Part shown: positions 30,536-38,277 of the stretch, piece by piece
Position numbering within the stretch: the first letter of the stretch is position 1
How the letters are laid out: each line of letters starts with the position of its first letter
DNA from: Virgifigura sp964551315
GTDB lineage: Bacteria > Pseudomonadota > Alphaproteobacteria > Dongiales > Dongiaceae
Length of the DNA stretch: 64,000 nt
Direction of reading: 5' to 3'
Assembly: GCA_964551315.1 (NCBI GenBank)
Contig: CAZKCM010000002.1
Span: 62,001-126,000, forward strand
Translations under genes and position numbers: made by a program
The notes under the pieces: model-generated
The model's input: the letters and a program-made list of their open reading frames with translations, nothing else
Told to the model about the DNA's origin: nothing
Database searches by the model: none

Positions 30536-32419
30536 TCAGATCAGGCGGAACAGCTCGATCGCCTCGCCGTGACCCCGCAGCTGCAGCCGGCCCGCCGATG
30601 TCGCCGCGATGCCCGGTGAAAGAATCGCGGCGGTGGCGGCGCTGATCAGCGCGATCACTTCGCTCTTGCCGTCGTCCAGCTCCTTTCCGAGCTGTTCCAG
30701 CCGTTGCGCGATGTTCACCGTGTCGCCGATCGGCGTGTAGTTGATGCGGCCCGGCGCGCCGACATTGCCGACGATGGCCGTCCCGGTATGAATCCCGATT
30801 CGCAGGCGCAGGCGGGCCAGTCCGGCCGCCGCCCGCCGGTCGTTGTCCGCCCGGATGGCTTCCGCGATCGCCAACGCGGCCCGGCAGGCGCGGTCCGCAT
30901 GATTCGGATCGTCGGCCGGCGCGCCCCAGAACGCCATCACCGAATCGCCGATGTATTTGTCGATCGTGCCGCCCTCGGATTCGATGCAGGTGCCGAGCAG
31001 GGCGAAGTGGCGGTTGAGGAACGCAGCCAGTTCCGGCGCCGATTTCTGCCGGCCGATCACCGTGAAATCGACGATATCCGTGAACAGGACCGTGATCGTG
31101 CGCTCCTCGGATGCAAGGCCGGCCTGTGCCGACTGGCGCATCAGGCGGAGCACGAGCGGCTTCGGCACGTAGGTCTCGAACCAGCGCAGCCCGGCGAGCA
31201 TGGCGTTGAAGGCTTTCGCCGCCGCGTCGAGCTCGCGGAACAAATTGCCGGGCAACCGCGGCGCGGCGTCGAAATCGAAGGTCCGGATCGCGTCGGCCAC
31301 GGTTTCGAGCCGGCGGATCGGACGGCTGAGGCCCTGGCCGAGCAGGAGCGCCAGGATCGCCGCGACGATGAAGGTACCGCCTCCGGCCATCACTGCGAAG
31401 TTCAGGCGCCGCGCGGGCGCGTCGACCTCCGACAGCCGAACATAGCTCCCGGCCAGCCAGGGCTCCGGGCCATAGCCGGTGAGCTCGCGGTAGAGGAACA
31501 GATACCGATCGCCCGCCGCCGTGACGATCCGTGCGTTCAGCGATGTGCCGGCGACGAGGTCTCTCAGCCCGTCGACATCGATCGGGACGGTCCAGATGTT
31601 TGCGAGGACGGGGTCCCCCACCTCGCCCAGAAGCGGCAGCGGCCGTTCCGCCGACAGGCCGCGCGGCCCGCCGGCCAGGGCCGGATGCGCGAGCACGTGG
31701 TCGCGCCCGTAGAGGACGAAGCTTCGCCCGATCGAATCCTCGCTGGGGGCCAGATAGCCCGACAGCTCGCTGATCGAGACGACGGCGGAGACGATGCCGC
31801 GATAGGCGCCGTCGCGACGCACCGGGGCCCGCACGGTGATGTATGTGTTGTCGAGCGGTCGCAGATAGACGATCTCCCCCCAGCCGACGCTTCCCTCGGA
31901 GGCGCCCTTGCGCAGCGCGAGTCGAACCTCTGGCTTGTCGAGGGAACTGCCGGCGGCGACTTCGGGCCCGCGCGCCGTTCGGCCGGCCCGCACCGCATAG
32001 AGATCGTCGCGGATGAACGCCACGCCACCGATCTGCGGGGCCGCGGCCAGAGAGCCGAGGAGAAGGTCCTGAAGCCGCTGCGTGTCGTCCAGCGGAATGT
32101 CGTTCCGGCCCAGCAGATTGGCCAGGAACTCCGCTTGGTTGCGGACCGGGGCGAGATGCCGGTCAAGCCGCTGGACCAGCAGGTCGATGGCGAGTTGCGC
32201 GGCGTTGCGGGACAGCTCGATGGTGTTGCGTTCGGCGGCCCGCAGCGAGATGAAGAGCACGGTCGCGACGGCCACCGCCAGCAAGCCGCCGAATCCGAAC
32301 AGAAGGGCCACGGAAATGGACGGGCGCCAGCCGCGGCCGCGCCGGCTGTCCGGCCGCGGCGCGGGCGGCGGACGGGGGTCGCCGGGCTGCGGCATGGCCG
32401 GCGGGCGGGGGTCTACCAT
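30536..32419 (-). CDS. class III adenylate cyclase with periplasmic sensor domain and HAMP
   Basis: 627 aa. A Pro/Arg-rich N-terminus precedes one membrane helix (about 35-58), a large periplasmic sensor region (about 60-335, Cache-like), a second membrane helix (AVMAGGGTFIVAAILALLLG), a HAMP-like linker, and the cyclase domain (about 430-600). Catalytic positions are present: LFTDIVDFT (metal Asp), TIDKYIGDSVMAFWGAP (Lys and second metal Asp), and YTPIGDTVNIAQRLEQL (Asp for adenine, then Asn and Arg for the transition state). It should make cAMP in response to an extracytoplasmic signal. It precedes the M48-LysM gene's downstream end on the same strand with a 15-nt gap. Confidence 0.93.
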   Translation of the reverse strand: MVDPRPPAMPQPGDPRPPPAPRPDSRRGRGWRPSISVALLFGFGGLLAVAVATVLFISLRAAERNTIELSRNAAQLAIDLLVQRLDRHLAPVRNQAEFLANLLGRNDIPLDDTQRLQDLLLGSLAAAPQIGGVAFIRDDLYAVRAGRTARGPEVAAGSSLDKPEVRLALRKGASEGSVGWGEIVYLRPLDNTYITVRAPVRRDGAYRGIVSAVVSISELSGYLAPSEDSIGRSFVLYGRDHVLAHPALAGGPRGLSAERPLPLLGEVGDPVLANIWTVPIDVDGLRDLVAGTSLNARIVTAAGDRYLFLYRELTGYGPEPWLAGSYVRLSEVDAPARRLNFAVMAGGGTFIVAAILALLLGQGLSRPIRRLETVADAIRTFDFDAAPRLPGNLFRELDAAAKAFNAMLAGLRWFETYVPKPLVLRLMRQSAQAGLASEERTITVLFTDIVDFTVIGRQKSAPELAAFLNRHFALLGTCIESEGGTIDKYIGDSVMAFWGAPADDPNHADRACRAALAIAEAIRADNDRRAAAGLARLRLRIGIHTGTAIVGNVGAPGRINYTPIGDTVNIAQRLEQLGKELDDGKSEVIALISAATAAILSPGIAATSAGRLQLRGHGEAIELFRLI

Positions 32420-32434
32420 TCGACGTCCCGCTGA

Positions 32435-33895
32435 TTATCCACGGATGACCTTAACCTTCTGTCCGGGGGTCACGGAGTCGCCCTCGGACAGGCCGTTGAG
32501 CACGCGGAAGCGCTCCTCGGCGCGGTCGGTGAAGGGCATCTGCCGCGCCAGGCTTTCCACCGTGTCGCCCGGCCGGACCGTCACCACTTCGACGCGCAGC
32601 GGTTCGATGGCCGCGGCTTCTTCGGCGGCGAGCCGGCGGAAGCTGTAAGTGGTCTTGCGCAGCGCCAGCGACAGATCTTCCGTGCGATCCGGCGGCGTGA
32701 TGAACAGGAATCGATAGACCGTCTGGTCGTCGTAGCGGATGGCGACCGGCCGCAGGTCGACCAGGCCCTCCCGGGTCTTCAGCCGGGCCGCGCCCGTCGC
32801 CGCGTCCATGCCGTCGATCTCGATCGGCTCGACCTCGCGGAGGTCGATGCCCTTGGCCCACTCGCGTGTCAGATAATCGACCATGCTCCGGCCGGGCGGC
32901 TGCCGTGGCGCCGCGTCGAAGACGATGAGCGCGCCGTCCGGCCCGCGGGCCACGACCTCCTTGGCCCCGTTGCGGAGGGCGAAGCCCTCCGGCACCTCGA
33001 AGGCAAAGCGCAGCGCGGGATGGATGAACTGCCGGCCGCGGACGATGCCTTCCGACGGATCTTCGCCGTAGAGCAGCCCGTCGATCTTCTCGAGGTAGAT
33101 GTCGCGGGCGAGGATCGGGTCGGCCACCGCCGTGGCGCCGGCGTTCTTCATCGCGCGCTGGACCCGATCGACGGTGCGCGGGTGGGTCGACATGATGCTG
33201 AACTCATCCGCCGCCTCTGGCCGGCCGGCCAGCGCCGCCTCGAGCCGGGTTTGGGCCTGCAGCTTTCCAAGGAACGTCGCCGCGGCCTGCGGGTCGAAAT
33301 TGGCGCGCGCCATGTAGCGCACGCCCAGCGTGTCGGCCTCGAACTCCTGATCGCGCGAGTAGCTTTGCAGAAGGGCCGCCGTGCCCGTACCGGCAAGGTT
33401 GACGAGCTCGCCGCTGCCGGTGGCGAGGCCCAGGCCGGCGAGGCCGATCTGCGCGAGGACCGACCGGCTGTGGCGCTGCGCCGAGTGGCGGGCCACGACA
33501 TGGCCGATCTCGTGTGCCAGCACGCTCGCGACCTCGGCCTCGTTGTCGGCAAGCGCCAGCAGGCCGCGGGTGACATAGACATAGCCACCGGGCAGCGCGA
33601 AAGCGTTGACGACGGGCGAATTGAGAACGGTGGCGGTGAAGTCGATGTCCGGCCGCTCGGTCGTGCTGGCCAGCAGATCGACGATGCTTTCGATGTAGCG
33701 CTGCAGCTCGGGATCGTCATAGGCGCCGCCGAACTCTTCCAGGATCTTCGGATGGGCCTCGCGGCCGATCTTGGACTCCTCCGCCTCCGACATGAAGGCG
33801 GTGAAGCTCCGCTCGCCGGTGGCCGGGTTCACGGAGCAGCCGGCCAATGTCGACAGAAGCCCAATGAGAAGGACGCAGGCAACGCGGCGCAACAT
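32435..33895 (-). CDS. M48-family metalloprotease lipoprotein with C-terminal LysM domain
   Basis: 486 aa from ATG 33895 (a TTG codon before it would only add one residue). The lipoprotein signal ends at Cys19 (STLAGC). The peptidase domain has VLAHEIGHVVARHSAQRH (zinc HExxH) and the third ligand in DQEFEADTLGVRYM. A middle domain of about 150 residues follows (FIHPALRFAFEVPEGFALRNG onward), then a C-terminal LysM (VEVVTVRPGDTVESLARQM...LNGLSEGDSVTPGQKVKVI). BepA-type M48 proteases end in TPR repeats; here a peptidoglycan-binding LysM takes that place. A periplasmic role in outer-membrane protein assembly or cell-wall-linked quality control is inferred. Confidence 0.92.
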   Translation of the reverse strand: MLRRVACVLLIGLLSTLAGCSVNPATGERSFTAFMSEAEESKIGREAHPKILEEFGGAYDDPELQRYIESIVDLLASTTERPDIDFTATVLNSPVVNAFALPGGYVYVTRGLLALADNEAEVASVLAHEIGHVVARHSAQRHSRSVLAQIGLAGLGLATGSGELVNLAGTGTAALLQSYSRDQEFEADTLGVRYMARANFDPQAAATFLGKLQAQTRLEAALAGRPEAADEFSIMSTHPRTVDRVQRAMKNAGATAVADPILARDIYLEKIDGLLYGEDPSEGIVRGRQFIHPALRFAFEVPEGFALRNGAKEVVARGPDGALIVFDAAPRQPPGRSMVDYLTREWAKGIDLREVEPIEIDGMDAATGAARLKTREGLVDLRPVAIRYDDQTVYRFLFITPPDRTEDLSLALRKTTYSFRRLAAEEAAAIEPLRVEVVTVRPGDTVESLARQMPFTDRAEERFRVLNGLSEGDSVTPGQKVKVIRG

Positions 33896-33940
33896 CAAGA
33901 CTCAATCCTCTTTCACCTTGGACCGCACGGGCGTGGAGGC

Positions 33941-33982
33941 ACAGAGATTACAGAGATTCACGGAGATTACGGAGATTAAGGA
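33941..33982. repeat. short tandem repeat, 9-bp unit close to GAGATTACR
   Basis: Four consecutive imperfect copies of a unit like AGAGATTAC/CGGAGATTA lie in the 190-nt spacer between the M48-LysM gene and the thermonuclease-like gene. The stretch is much richer in A/T than its surroundings. Confidence 0.7.
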
Positions 33983-34086
33983 CTCGCTCTCCCGCCCGCC
34001 GTGGCGCATCTTCCTTCCAGAATCTGTCTGAACGATGGCTGAACGCCAAGGGGCGCTACCGTTCCTGTCCCGTCGCCGGGTTGCGC

Positions 34087-34878
34087 TCACCGTTCCAGCA
34101 GCTCGATCTGCTCCGGATGCGTGACTTCGATTTCCGGCCCGTTGAAGGACTTGAGCCAGCCGCGGACACGCAGGCGCGCGCCTTCGAGCGATTCGATGTC
34201 GATGCCCGCGGCCTCGAACCGGCGGCGGCTTTCCGGGTCGATGAAAACGGTGAAATCGCTTTGCCAGTCCTCGCCGAAATTCAGGTAGCCGCGGCCGCGC
34301 ACGATCGCCGCCTCCAGGACACGCCCTTCTACGAGTTGGAAGCTGTCGATGGCGCCGCCCGTCTCCTCCGGCGTCAGGATCCGGTAGAACGGATGGGCCC
34401 AGATACCGCGGCCGGCACCGCGGGCCTCGCGTTCGCGCGCCAGCATCTCCTCCACCAGCGCGCGGTTGTCCGGGAAGCTGTAGACCCGGGCCATGCCCCG
34501 GCGCAGCATTTCGCCCTGAATCCAGGTCCCGTCGGCGCTGTCGTAAAGATGGGCAAGCGCGCGGCCGTGCCGGTCCATGCGCCGGCCGCCGTAGCGGAGC
34601 TCCACCGTCCGGCCGAGAGCGATCTCCTCGAGCGTCCGCTTGGCGTCCTCGGCAAGGGGCCAGGTTTCGAATCCCGGTCGGCCGAGCGGAAGCTTCGGCG
34701 CTTGAATCCCGACCAGCCGCACCTCCCGTCCGTCCTCCAGGACCACCGTGTCGCCGTCGATAACCTCGACGATCTCGGCGGTGCCTCCGGGTTCGAGCGG
34801 CCCTGCGAGTATGTCCGCCGCCGGGGCACCGGCAAAAAACAGCCAGACGACGACAAAGGGGAGCACGCACCGACGCAT
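34087..34878 (-). CDS. thermonuclease-family (SNase-like) exported protein with altered catalytic residues
   Basis: 263 aa from ATG 34878, with a signal peptide (MRRCVLPFVVVWLFFAGAPAA). The OB-fold SNase core is clear: VIDGDTVVLEDGREVRLVGI, then RMDRHGRALAHLY, then MLRRGMARVYSF. Relative to staphylococcal nuclease the Arg35 and Arg87 equivalents are kept, but the segment that should read D-T-P-E reads Q-A-P-K, so the calcium ligand Asp40 and the general base Glu43 are missing. It may bind nucleic acid without cutting it, or use a different mechanism. The C-terminal ~90 residues form an extra domain (FYRILTPEETGGAIDSFQLV...), resembling a second small OB-like unit. Diverges from pip. Confidence 0.85.
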   Translation of the reverse strand: MRRCVLPFVVVWLFFAGAPAADILAGPLEPGGTAEIVEVIDGDTVVLEDGREVRLVGIQAPKLPLGRPGFETWPLAEDAKRTLEEIALGRTVELRYGGRRMDRHGRALAHLYDSADGTWIQGEMLRRGMARVYSFPDNRALVEEMLAREREARGAGRGIWAHPFYRILTPEETGGAIDSFQLVEGRVLEAAIVRGRGYLNFGEDWQSDFTVFIDPESRRRFEAAGIDIESLEGARLRVRGWLKSFNGPEIEVTHPEQIELLER

Positions 34879-34963
34879 CGCCCGTAGTATATAGAACGGG
34901 ACCGGCGCGGAACACGGGTCCGCACGGGCGTGGAAGCGAGACGACCAGAACCGAGAGGCGGTC

Positions 34964-35914
34964 ATGGCGCGCAGCCAGCTCTATCCCGAAATCGAACCCT
35001 ATGAATCAGGCATGCTCGCCGTCGGCGGCCCGCACCAGATCTATTGGGAGCAGTCGGGCAACCCGCGGGGACGGCCGGTGGTGTTCCTCCATGGCGGCCC
35101 CGGGGCGGGCGCCGGGCCGGTCCACCGCCGTTTCTTCGACCCGGCCCATTACCGCATCGTCGTCTTCGACCAGCGCGGGGCGGGCCGCTCCAAGCCGCTG
35201 GGGGAGCTCACCGACAACACCACGCCGCACCTGATCGAGGACATCGAGCGGCTGCGCCGGCTTCTCGGGATCGAGCGATGGCTGGTGTTCGGCGGCTCCT
35301 GGGGGTCAACGCTTGCCATCGCCTATGCCGAGGCGCATCCCGACCGGGTCGAGGGCCTCATCCTGCGCGGCATCTTCCTGTGCCGGCGCAGCGAGATCGA
35401 CTGGTTCCTCTACGGCATGCGTGTCCTGGCGCCGGAGGCGTGGCGCGCCTTCGCCGGCTTTCTGCCGGAGGGGGAACGCGACGACCTGCTGCGCAACTAC
35501 CACCGCCGGCTCGTCGATCCGGACCCGGCGGTGCACATGCCCGCCGCTCGTGCCTGGAGCATCTATGAGGGGACCTGCTGCACCCTGCTGCCGAGCCAGG
35601 AGACCGTCGCCGCCTTTGGCCAGGACGTGCTGGCCCTCGGCCTCGCGCGGCTGGAGGCGCATTACTTCATGAACGACATCTTCCTGCCGGAGAATTCGTT
35701 GCTCGCCAACATCGACCGGATCCGGAAGATCCCGGCGGTCATCGTCCAGGGCCGCTACGACCTTGTCTGCCCCATCGTCACCGCGGACGAACTCGCCCGC
35801 GCTTGGCCGGAGGCCGAGTACATCATCGTGCCGGATGCCGGCCATTCCGCCATGGAGCCCGGCATTCGCGCGGCGCTCGTGCAGGCGATGGAGAAGTTCA
35901 AAGACCTGGATTGA
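34964..35914 (+). CDS. pip: proline iminopeptidase
   Basis: 316 aa, standard for S33 prolyl aminopeptidases. It releases N-terminal proline from peptides in the cytoplasm. Oxyanion-hole motif FLHGGPGAGAG, DQRGAGRSKPLG, nucleophile elbow GGSWGSTLAIAYAE (catalytic Ser), Asp in QGRYDLVCP, and His in PDAGHSAME. The start is ATG 34964 (MARSQLYPEIEPYESG), the typical family N-terminus. Monocistronic and followed by the strong arsR promoter. Confidence 0.95.
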   Translation: MARSQLYPEIEPYESGMLAVGGPHQIYWEQSGNPRGRPVVFLHGGPGAGAGPVHRRFFDPAHYRIVVFDQRGAGRSKPLGELTDNTTPHLIEDIERLRRLLGIERWLVFGGSWGSTLAIAYAEAHPDRVEGLILRGIFLCRRSEIDWFLYGMRVLAPEAWRAFAGFLPEGERDDLLRNYHRRLVDPDPAVHMPAARAWSIYEGTCCTLLPSQETVAAFGQDVLALGLARLEAHYFMNDIFLPENSLLANIDRIRKIPAVIVQGRYDLVCPIVTADELARAWPEAEYIIVPDAGHSAMEPGIRAALVQAMEKFKDLD

Positions 35915-36005
35915 GCCGCCGGGTGCCGTTCGCGCGACCATTCGCCACCCTCTCTCCGTCATCCTCTCGGAAGCGACCGAACGGGGGCGATCGGCGGCAG
36001 CGCGT

Positions 36006-36040
36006 TTGACATCGTTCTTCATTTCGATAATATTAGAAAT
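36006..36040 (+). promoter_or_regulatory. arsR promoter with overlapping ArsR-type operator
   Basis: TTGACA (36006-36011) and TAATAT (36028-36033) are spaced by 16 nt, a near-consensus sigma-70 promoter. The inverted repeat ATTTC...GAAAT spanning 36021-36040 covers the -10 box, as expected for an autoregulated ArsR-family gene. The predicted start site falls at or next to the arsR ATG (36041). Confidence 0.7.
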
Positions 36041-36478
36041 ATGGAAACAAGAGAGGCCCTCGCCGCGCTCGCGGCGCTGTCGCAGGAAACCCGGCTGGCG
36101 GTGTTCCGCCTGCTCGTCCAGGAGGGGCCGAACGGGCTGCCTGCTGGCGCGATCGCCGAGGCGCTCGGCGTCGCGCCCTCGACGATGTCGTCCCACTTGG
36201 CCCAGCTGGAGCGCGCCGGCCTGCTGCGGTCCTGGCGCGTCCAGCGCCAGATCTTCTACGCCGCGGATTACGAGGGCGCGCGACGGCTCCTCGCCTTCCT
36301 GATGGAGGATTGCTGCCAGGGCCGGCCGGAGATCTGCGGCACCGCGCTCGCCCCGGGCGCATGCGGCGGCGAGGCCGTGCCCGACGCCAGACCCCATTCG
36401 AAACGCCGACCTGAACCGCGACCCCGGGAACATGGAGGACGGAGCCATGAAGCGCCTGCACGTGCACATCGCCGTTGA
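36041..36478 (+). CDS. arsR: ArsR-family metalloregulator
   Basis: 145 aa. Winged helix-turn-helix at residues ~10-85: LAALSQETRLAVFRLLV, then AIAEALGVAPSTMSSHLAQLERAGLL, then wing RVQRQIFYAA. Past the DNA-binding domain, FLMEDCCQGRPEICG supplies a Cys-Cys pair plus another Cys, and CGGEA a further one: plausible As(III)/Sb(III) ligands as in proteobacterial C-terminal-type ArsR proteins. No ribosome site precedes the ATG and the promoter abuts it, so the message may be leaderless. Its 3' end overlaps arsI by 32 nt. Confidence 0.92.
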   Translation: METREALAALAALSQETRLAVFRLLVQEGPNGLPAGAIAEALGVAPSTMSSHLAQLERAGLLRSWRVQRQIFYAADYEGARRLLAFLMEDCCQGRPEICGTALAPGACGGEAVPDARPHSKRRPEPRPREHGGRSHEAPARAHRR

Positions 36479-36890
36479 AGACCTGGCCCAATCGGTCCGG
36501 TTCTATTCCACCCTGTTCGGCGCCGAACCCACCGTTCACGAGGCCGATTACGCGAAATGGATGCTGGAGGATCCGCGCGTCAACTTCGCGGTCTCGGCGC
36601 GCGGCCGCAGGCCCGGGCTCGACCATCTCGGCATCCAGGTGGACAGCGACGAAGAACTCGCCGAGGTGGCCGGCCGCCTCGCCGCGGCGCAGCGCCCGGT
36701 GGTGAAGCAGGAGGGGGTCACCTGCTGCTACGCCCGCGGCAACAAGGCCTGGGTCGCGGACCCGCAGGGCACGCCGTGGGAGACCTTCCACACGATCGGT
36801 GACAGCACAATCTACGGCGAGGACACGCTCGACGCCGATGCCCTGATGCCGGAGCGGCCGGCTGCGTCCTGCTGCGCGCGGTGCGAATGA
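36447..36890 (+). CDS. arsI: ArsI/CadI-family VOC metalloenzyme (C-As lyase-like)
   Basis: 147 aa from ATG 36447 (MKRLHVHIAVEDLAQSVRFYSTLFG). Vicinal-oxygen-chelate fold. Metal ligands: His7 region (HVHIAV), His in GLDHLGIQV, and Glu in PWETF. The adjacent cysteines in GVTCCYARGNKAWVADP are the arsenical-binding pair of ArsI, the dioxygenase that removes the methyl group from trivalent organoarsenicals. A Cys-rich end (AASCCARCE) may also hold metal. Translationally linked to arsR. CadI-type cadmium proteins share the fold, so the arsenic substrate is inferred from the CC pair and neighbours. Confidence 0.88.
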   Translation: MKRLHVHIAVEDLAQSVRFYSTLFGAEPTVHEADYAKWMLEDPRVNFAVSARGRRPGLDHLGIQVDSDEELAEVAGRLAAAQRPVVKQEGVTCCYARGNKAWVADPQGTPWETFHTIGDSTIYGEDTLDADALMPERPAASCCARCE

Positions 36891-36943
36891 CGATCCCGTC
36901 CGATGGATTCGCATTCCCCTGACGCCGGAGGCCGGCGACGACC

Positions 36944-37110
36944 GACAAGGTCTACAACGTCCTGTTCCTCTGCGCCGGCAGCCATCCGGCGGGTCAGGTG
37001 CATCCTTACAGCTCGACCTGCTCCGGCGGCTGAACTTCCCGACCGACGGGCTCCGCTCGAAGAGCCGGGAGGAGTTTGCCAGGCTGGATGCGCCACCCCT
37101 CGCCAACCGC
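36944..37110 (+). pseudogene. decayed thioredoxin-type arsenate reductase (arsC) remnant
   Basis: The first frame reads DKVYNVLFLC then jumps to AGSHPAGQVHPY: the P-loop and the ~25 residues normally between these blocks are deleted. After a frameshift near 37010 the second frame (from 37012) reads LDLLRRLNFPTDGLRSKSREEFARLDAP, the next conserved block of LMW-phosphatase-type ArsC. The rest of the gene is missing before the DUF421 gene at 37147. It cannot make an active reductase, since the redox Cys loop and later cysteines are gone. Position directly after arsI shows this was once an arsRIC-type operon. Confidence 0.85.
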
Positions 37111-37146
37111 ACGCGCGACCGGTTCCCGGGCAGATGGGCGGCCTCG

Positions 37147-37596
37147 CTACGGTCCTTTCTTCGGAATGACCGTGATTCCGCCGCTCACCTCCAGCACCGC
37201 GAACTTGATCTGGTCGAGGCGTTCGAGGCCCTGCAGGCGGCGGGCGGCTTCCAGGACATCCTCTTCGCTGACGCGCGATTTCCGCAGGCGGTCGCTGAGG
37301 GGGCGTCCGTTCTCCACCAGAATCATCGGCACGCCATCGATCAGCTTCTCGACCGAAGGCGAACGCCGCTTCACCAGCGACAGCGCGATGTCGATGGTGA
37401 TCAGGGTCACGATGACCAGGACGGCGTTGGTCAGCGAGAAGTCTTCGCCAAGCAGCGCCTGCTGCGTCGCCTCTCCGATGATGAGCAGCAGCACGAAGTC
37501 GAAGGTCGTGAGCTGAGACAGGGACCGGCGGCCGGAGATCCGGAAGAGCAGCAGGAGAACGATGTAGACGGCGGTTGCTCGAAGCACAGCGTCCAT
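37147..37596 (-). CDS. DUF421 (YetF-like) membrane protein
   Basis: 149 aa. Three N-terminal membrane spans (VYIVLLLLFRISG, FDFVLLLIIGEATQQALL, AVLVIVTLITIDIALSLV) and a C-terminal cytoplasmic domain with PMILVENGRPLSDRLRKSRVSEEDVLEAAR and the GGITVIPKK end. This is the compact YetF/YcaP-type architecture; function is unknown, with envelope or spore germinant links reported for relatives. A further gene, cut by the assembly gap, begins 16 nt upstream on the same strand, so the two are co-transcribed. Confidence 0.92.
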   Translation of the reverse strand: MDAVLRATAVYIVLLLLFRISGRRSLSQLTTFDFVLLLIIGEATQQALLGEDFSLTNAVLVIVTLITIDIALSLVKRRSPSVEKLIDGVPMILVENGRPLSDRLRKSRVSEEDVLEAARRLQGLERLDQIKFAVLEVSGGITVIPKKGP

Positions 37597-37612
37597 GGGC
37601 CCTCCTCTCGGG

Positions 37613-37815
37613 TCAGGGATACACGAACGGCGTCAGCAGGGCCGGCTCGTGGCCGACCAGGCCGATCTCCCCGCGTATGGGTCCGAACGTCCCCGGCTTT
37701 ACCGTGAAGGAAATCGTTCCGGACCGGCCGGGCGGTTGAATGCGGAAGGTGAACACCAAGGCATCCGCCGTCGTCGCGGTTCGATCCGGTTGCGGCTCGA
37801 TTCGCTCGATCGAGA
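37613..37815 (-). CDS. unidentified protein, C-terminal fragment (5' end lost in gap)
   Basis: The minus-strand frame entering from the gap reads ...ALVFTFRIQPPGRSGTISF and TVKPGTFGPIRGEIGLVGHE, ending ALLTPFVYP at a TGA at 37613-37615. The alternating hydrophobic/polar pattern suggests a beta-sandwich domain. The stop is 16 nt before the DUF421 start, so it is the upstream partner of that gene. I do not recognise the family. Confidence 0.55.
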
Positions 37816-37915
37816 NNNNNNNNNNNNNNNNNNNNNNNNNNNNNNNNNNNNNNNNNNNNNNNNNNNNNNNNNNNNNNNNNNNNNNNNNNNNNNNNNNNNN
37901 NNNNNNNNNNNNNNN
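37816..37915. other. assembly gap (100 N)
   Basis: Placeholder of fixed length; the real distance is unknown. It removes the N-terminal part of the minus-strand gene ending at 37613. Any reading frame drawn through it is artificial. Confidence 0.99.
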
Positions 37916-37974
37916 AGGAAATGCGCCGCACCCCCTTTAGCGGACCGGTCCCGGCTGCTATAAGCTGGTGTCAC

Positions 37975-38051
<77 letters not shown>

Positions 38052-38192
38052 GCCTTCCTGGATGTCCATTCCGGTCCATTTGCGCCGACGCGCACAAGGC
38101 CGGGCGCGGCTTTGTCCGCCTTGGCGAAGTACGCGGCGTAGCCTTCGATGCCCAAGCCCGGCCGGGCGCGGGACGGCCGTGTGTTAAGCAAG

Positions 38193-38206
38193 CGGTAAGC
38201 TTACCG
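38193..38206. promoter_or_regulatory. 14-bp perfect palindrome upstream of the EAL gene
   Basis: CGGTAAGCTTACCG is fully self-complementary and sits in a locally AT-richer stretch about 70 nt before the EAL gene start. It could be an operator; no factor can be named. Confidence 0.35.
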
Positions 38207-38277
38207 ATTCATGATGGATGCCGGCGGGAGCGGCTTGGCCGCGCTCGGCGGAGATGTCCGGGTGAGTCTCCGGGAGG

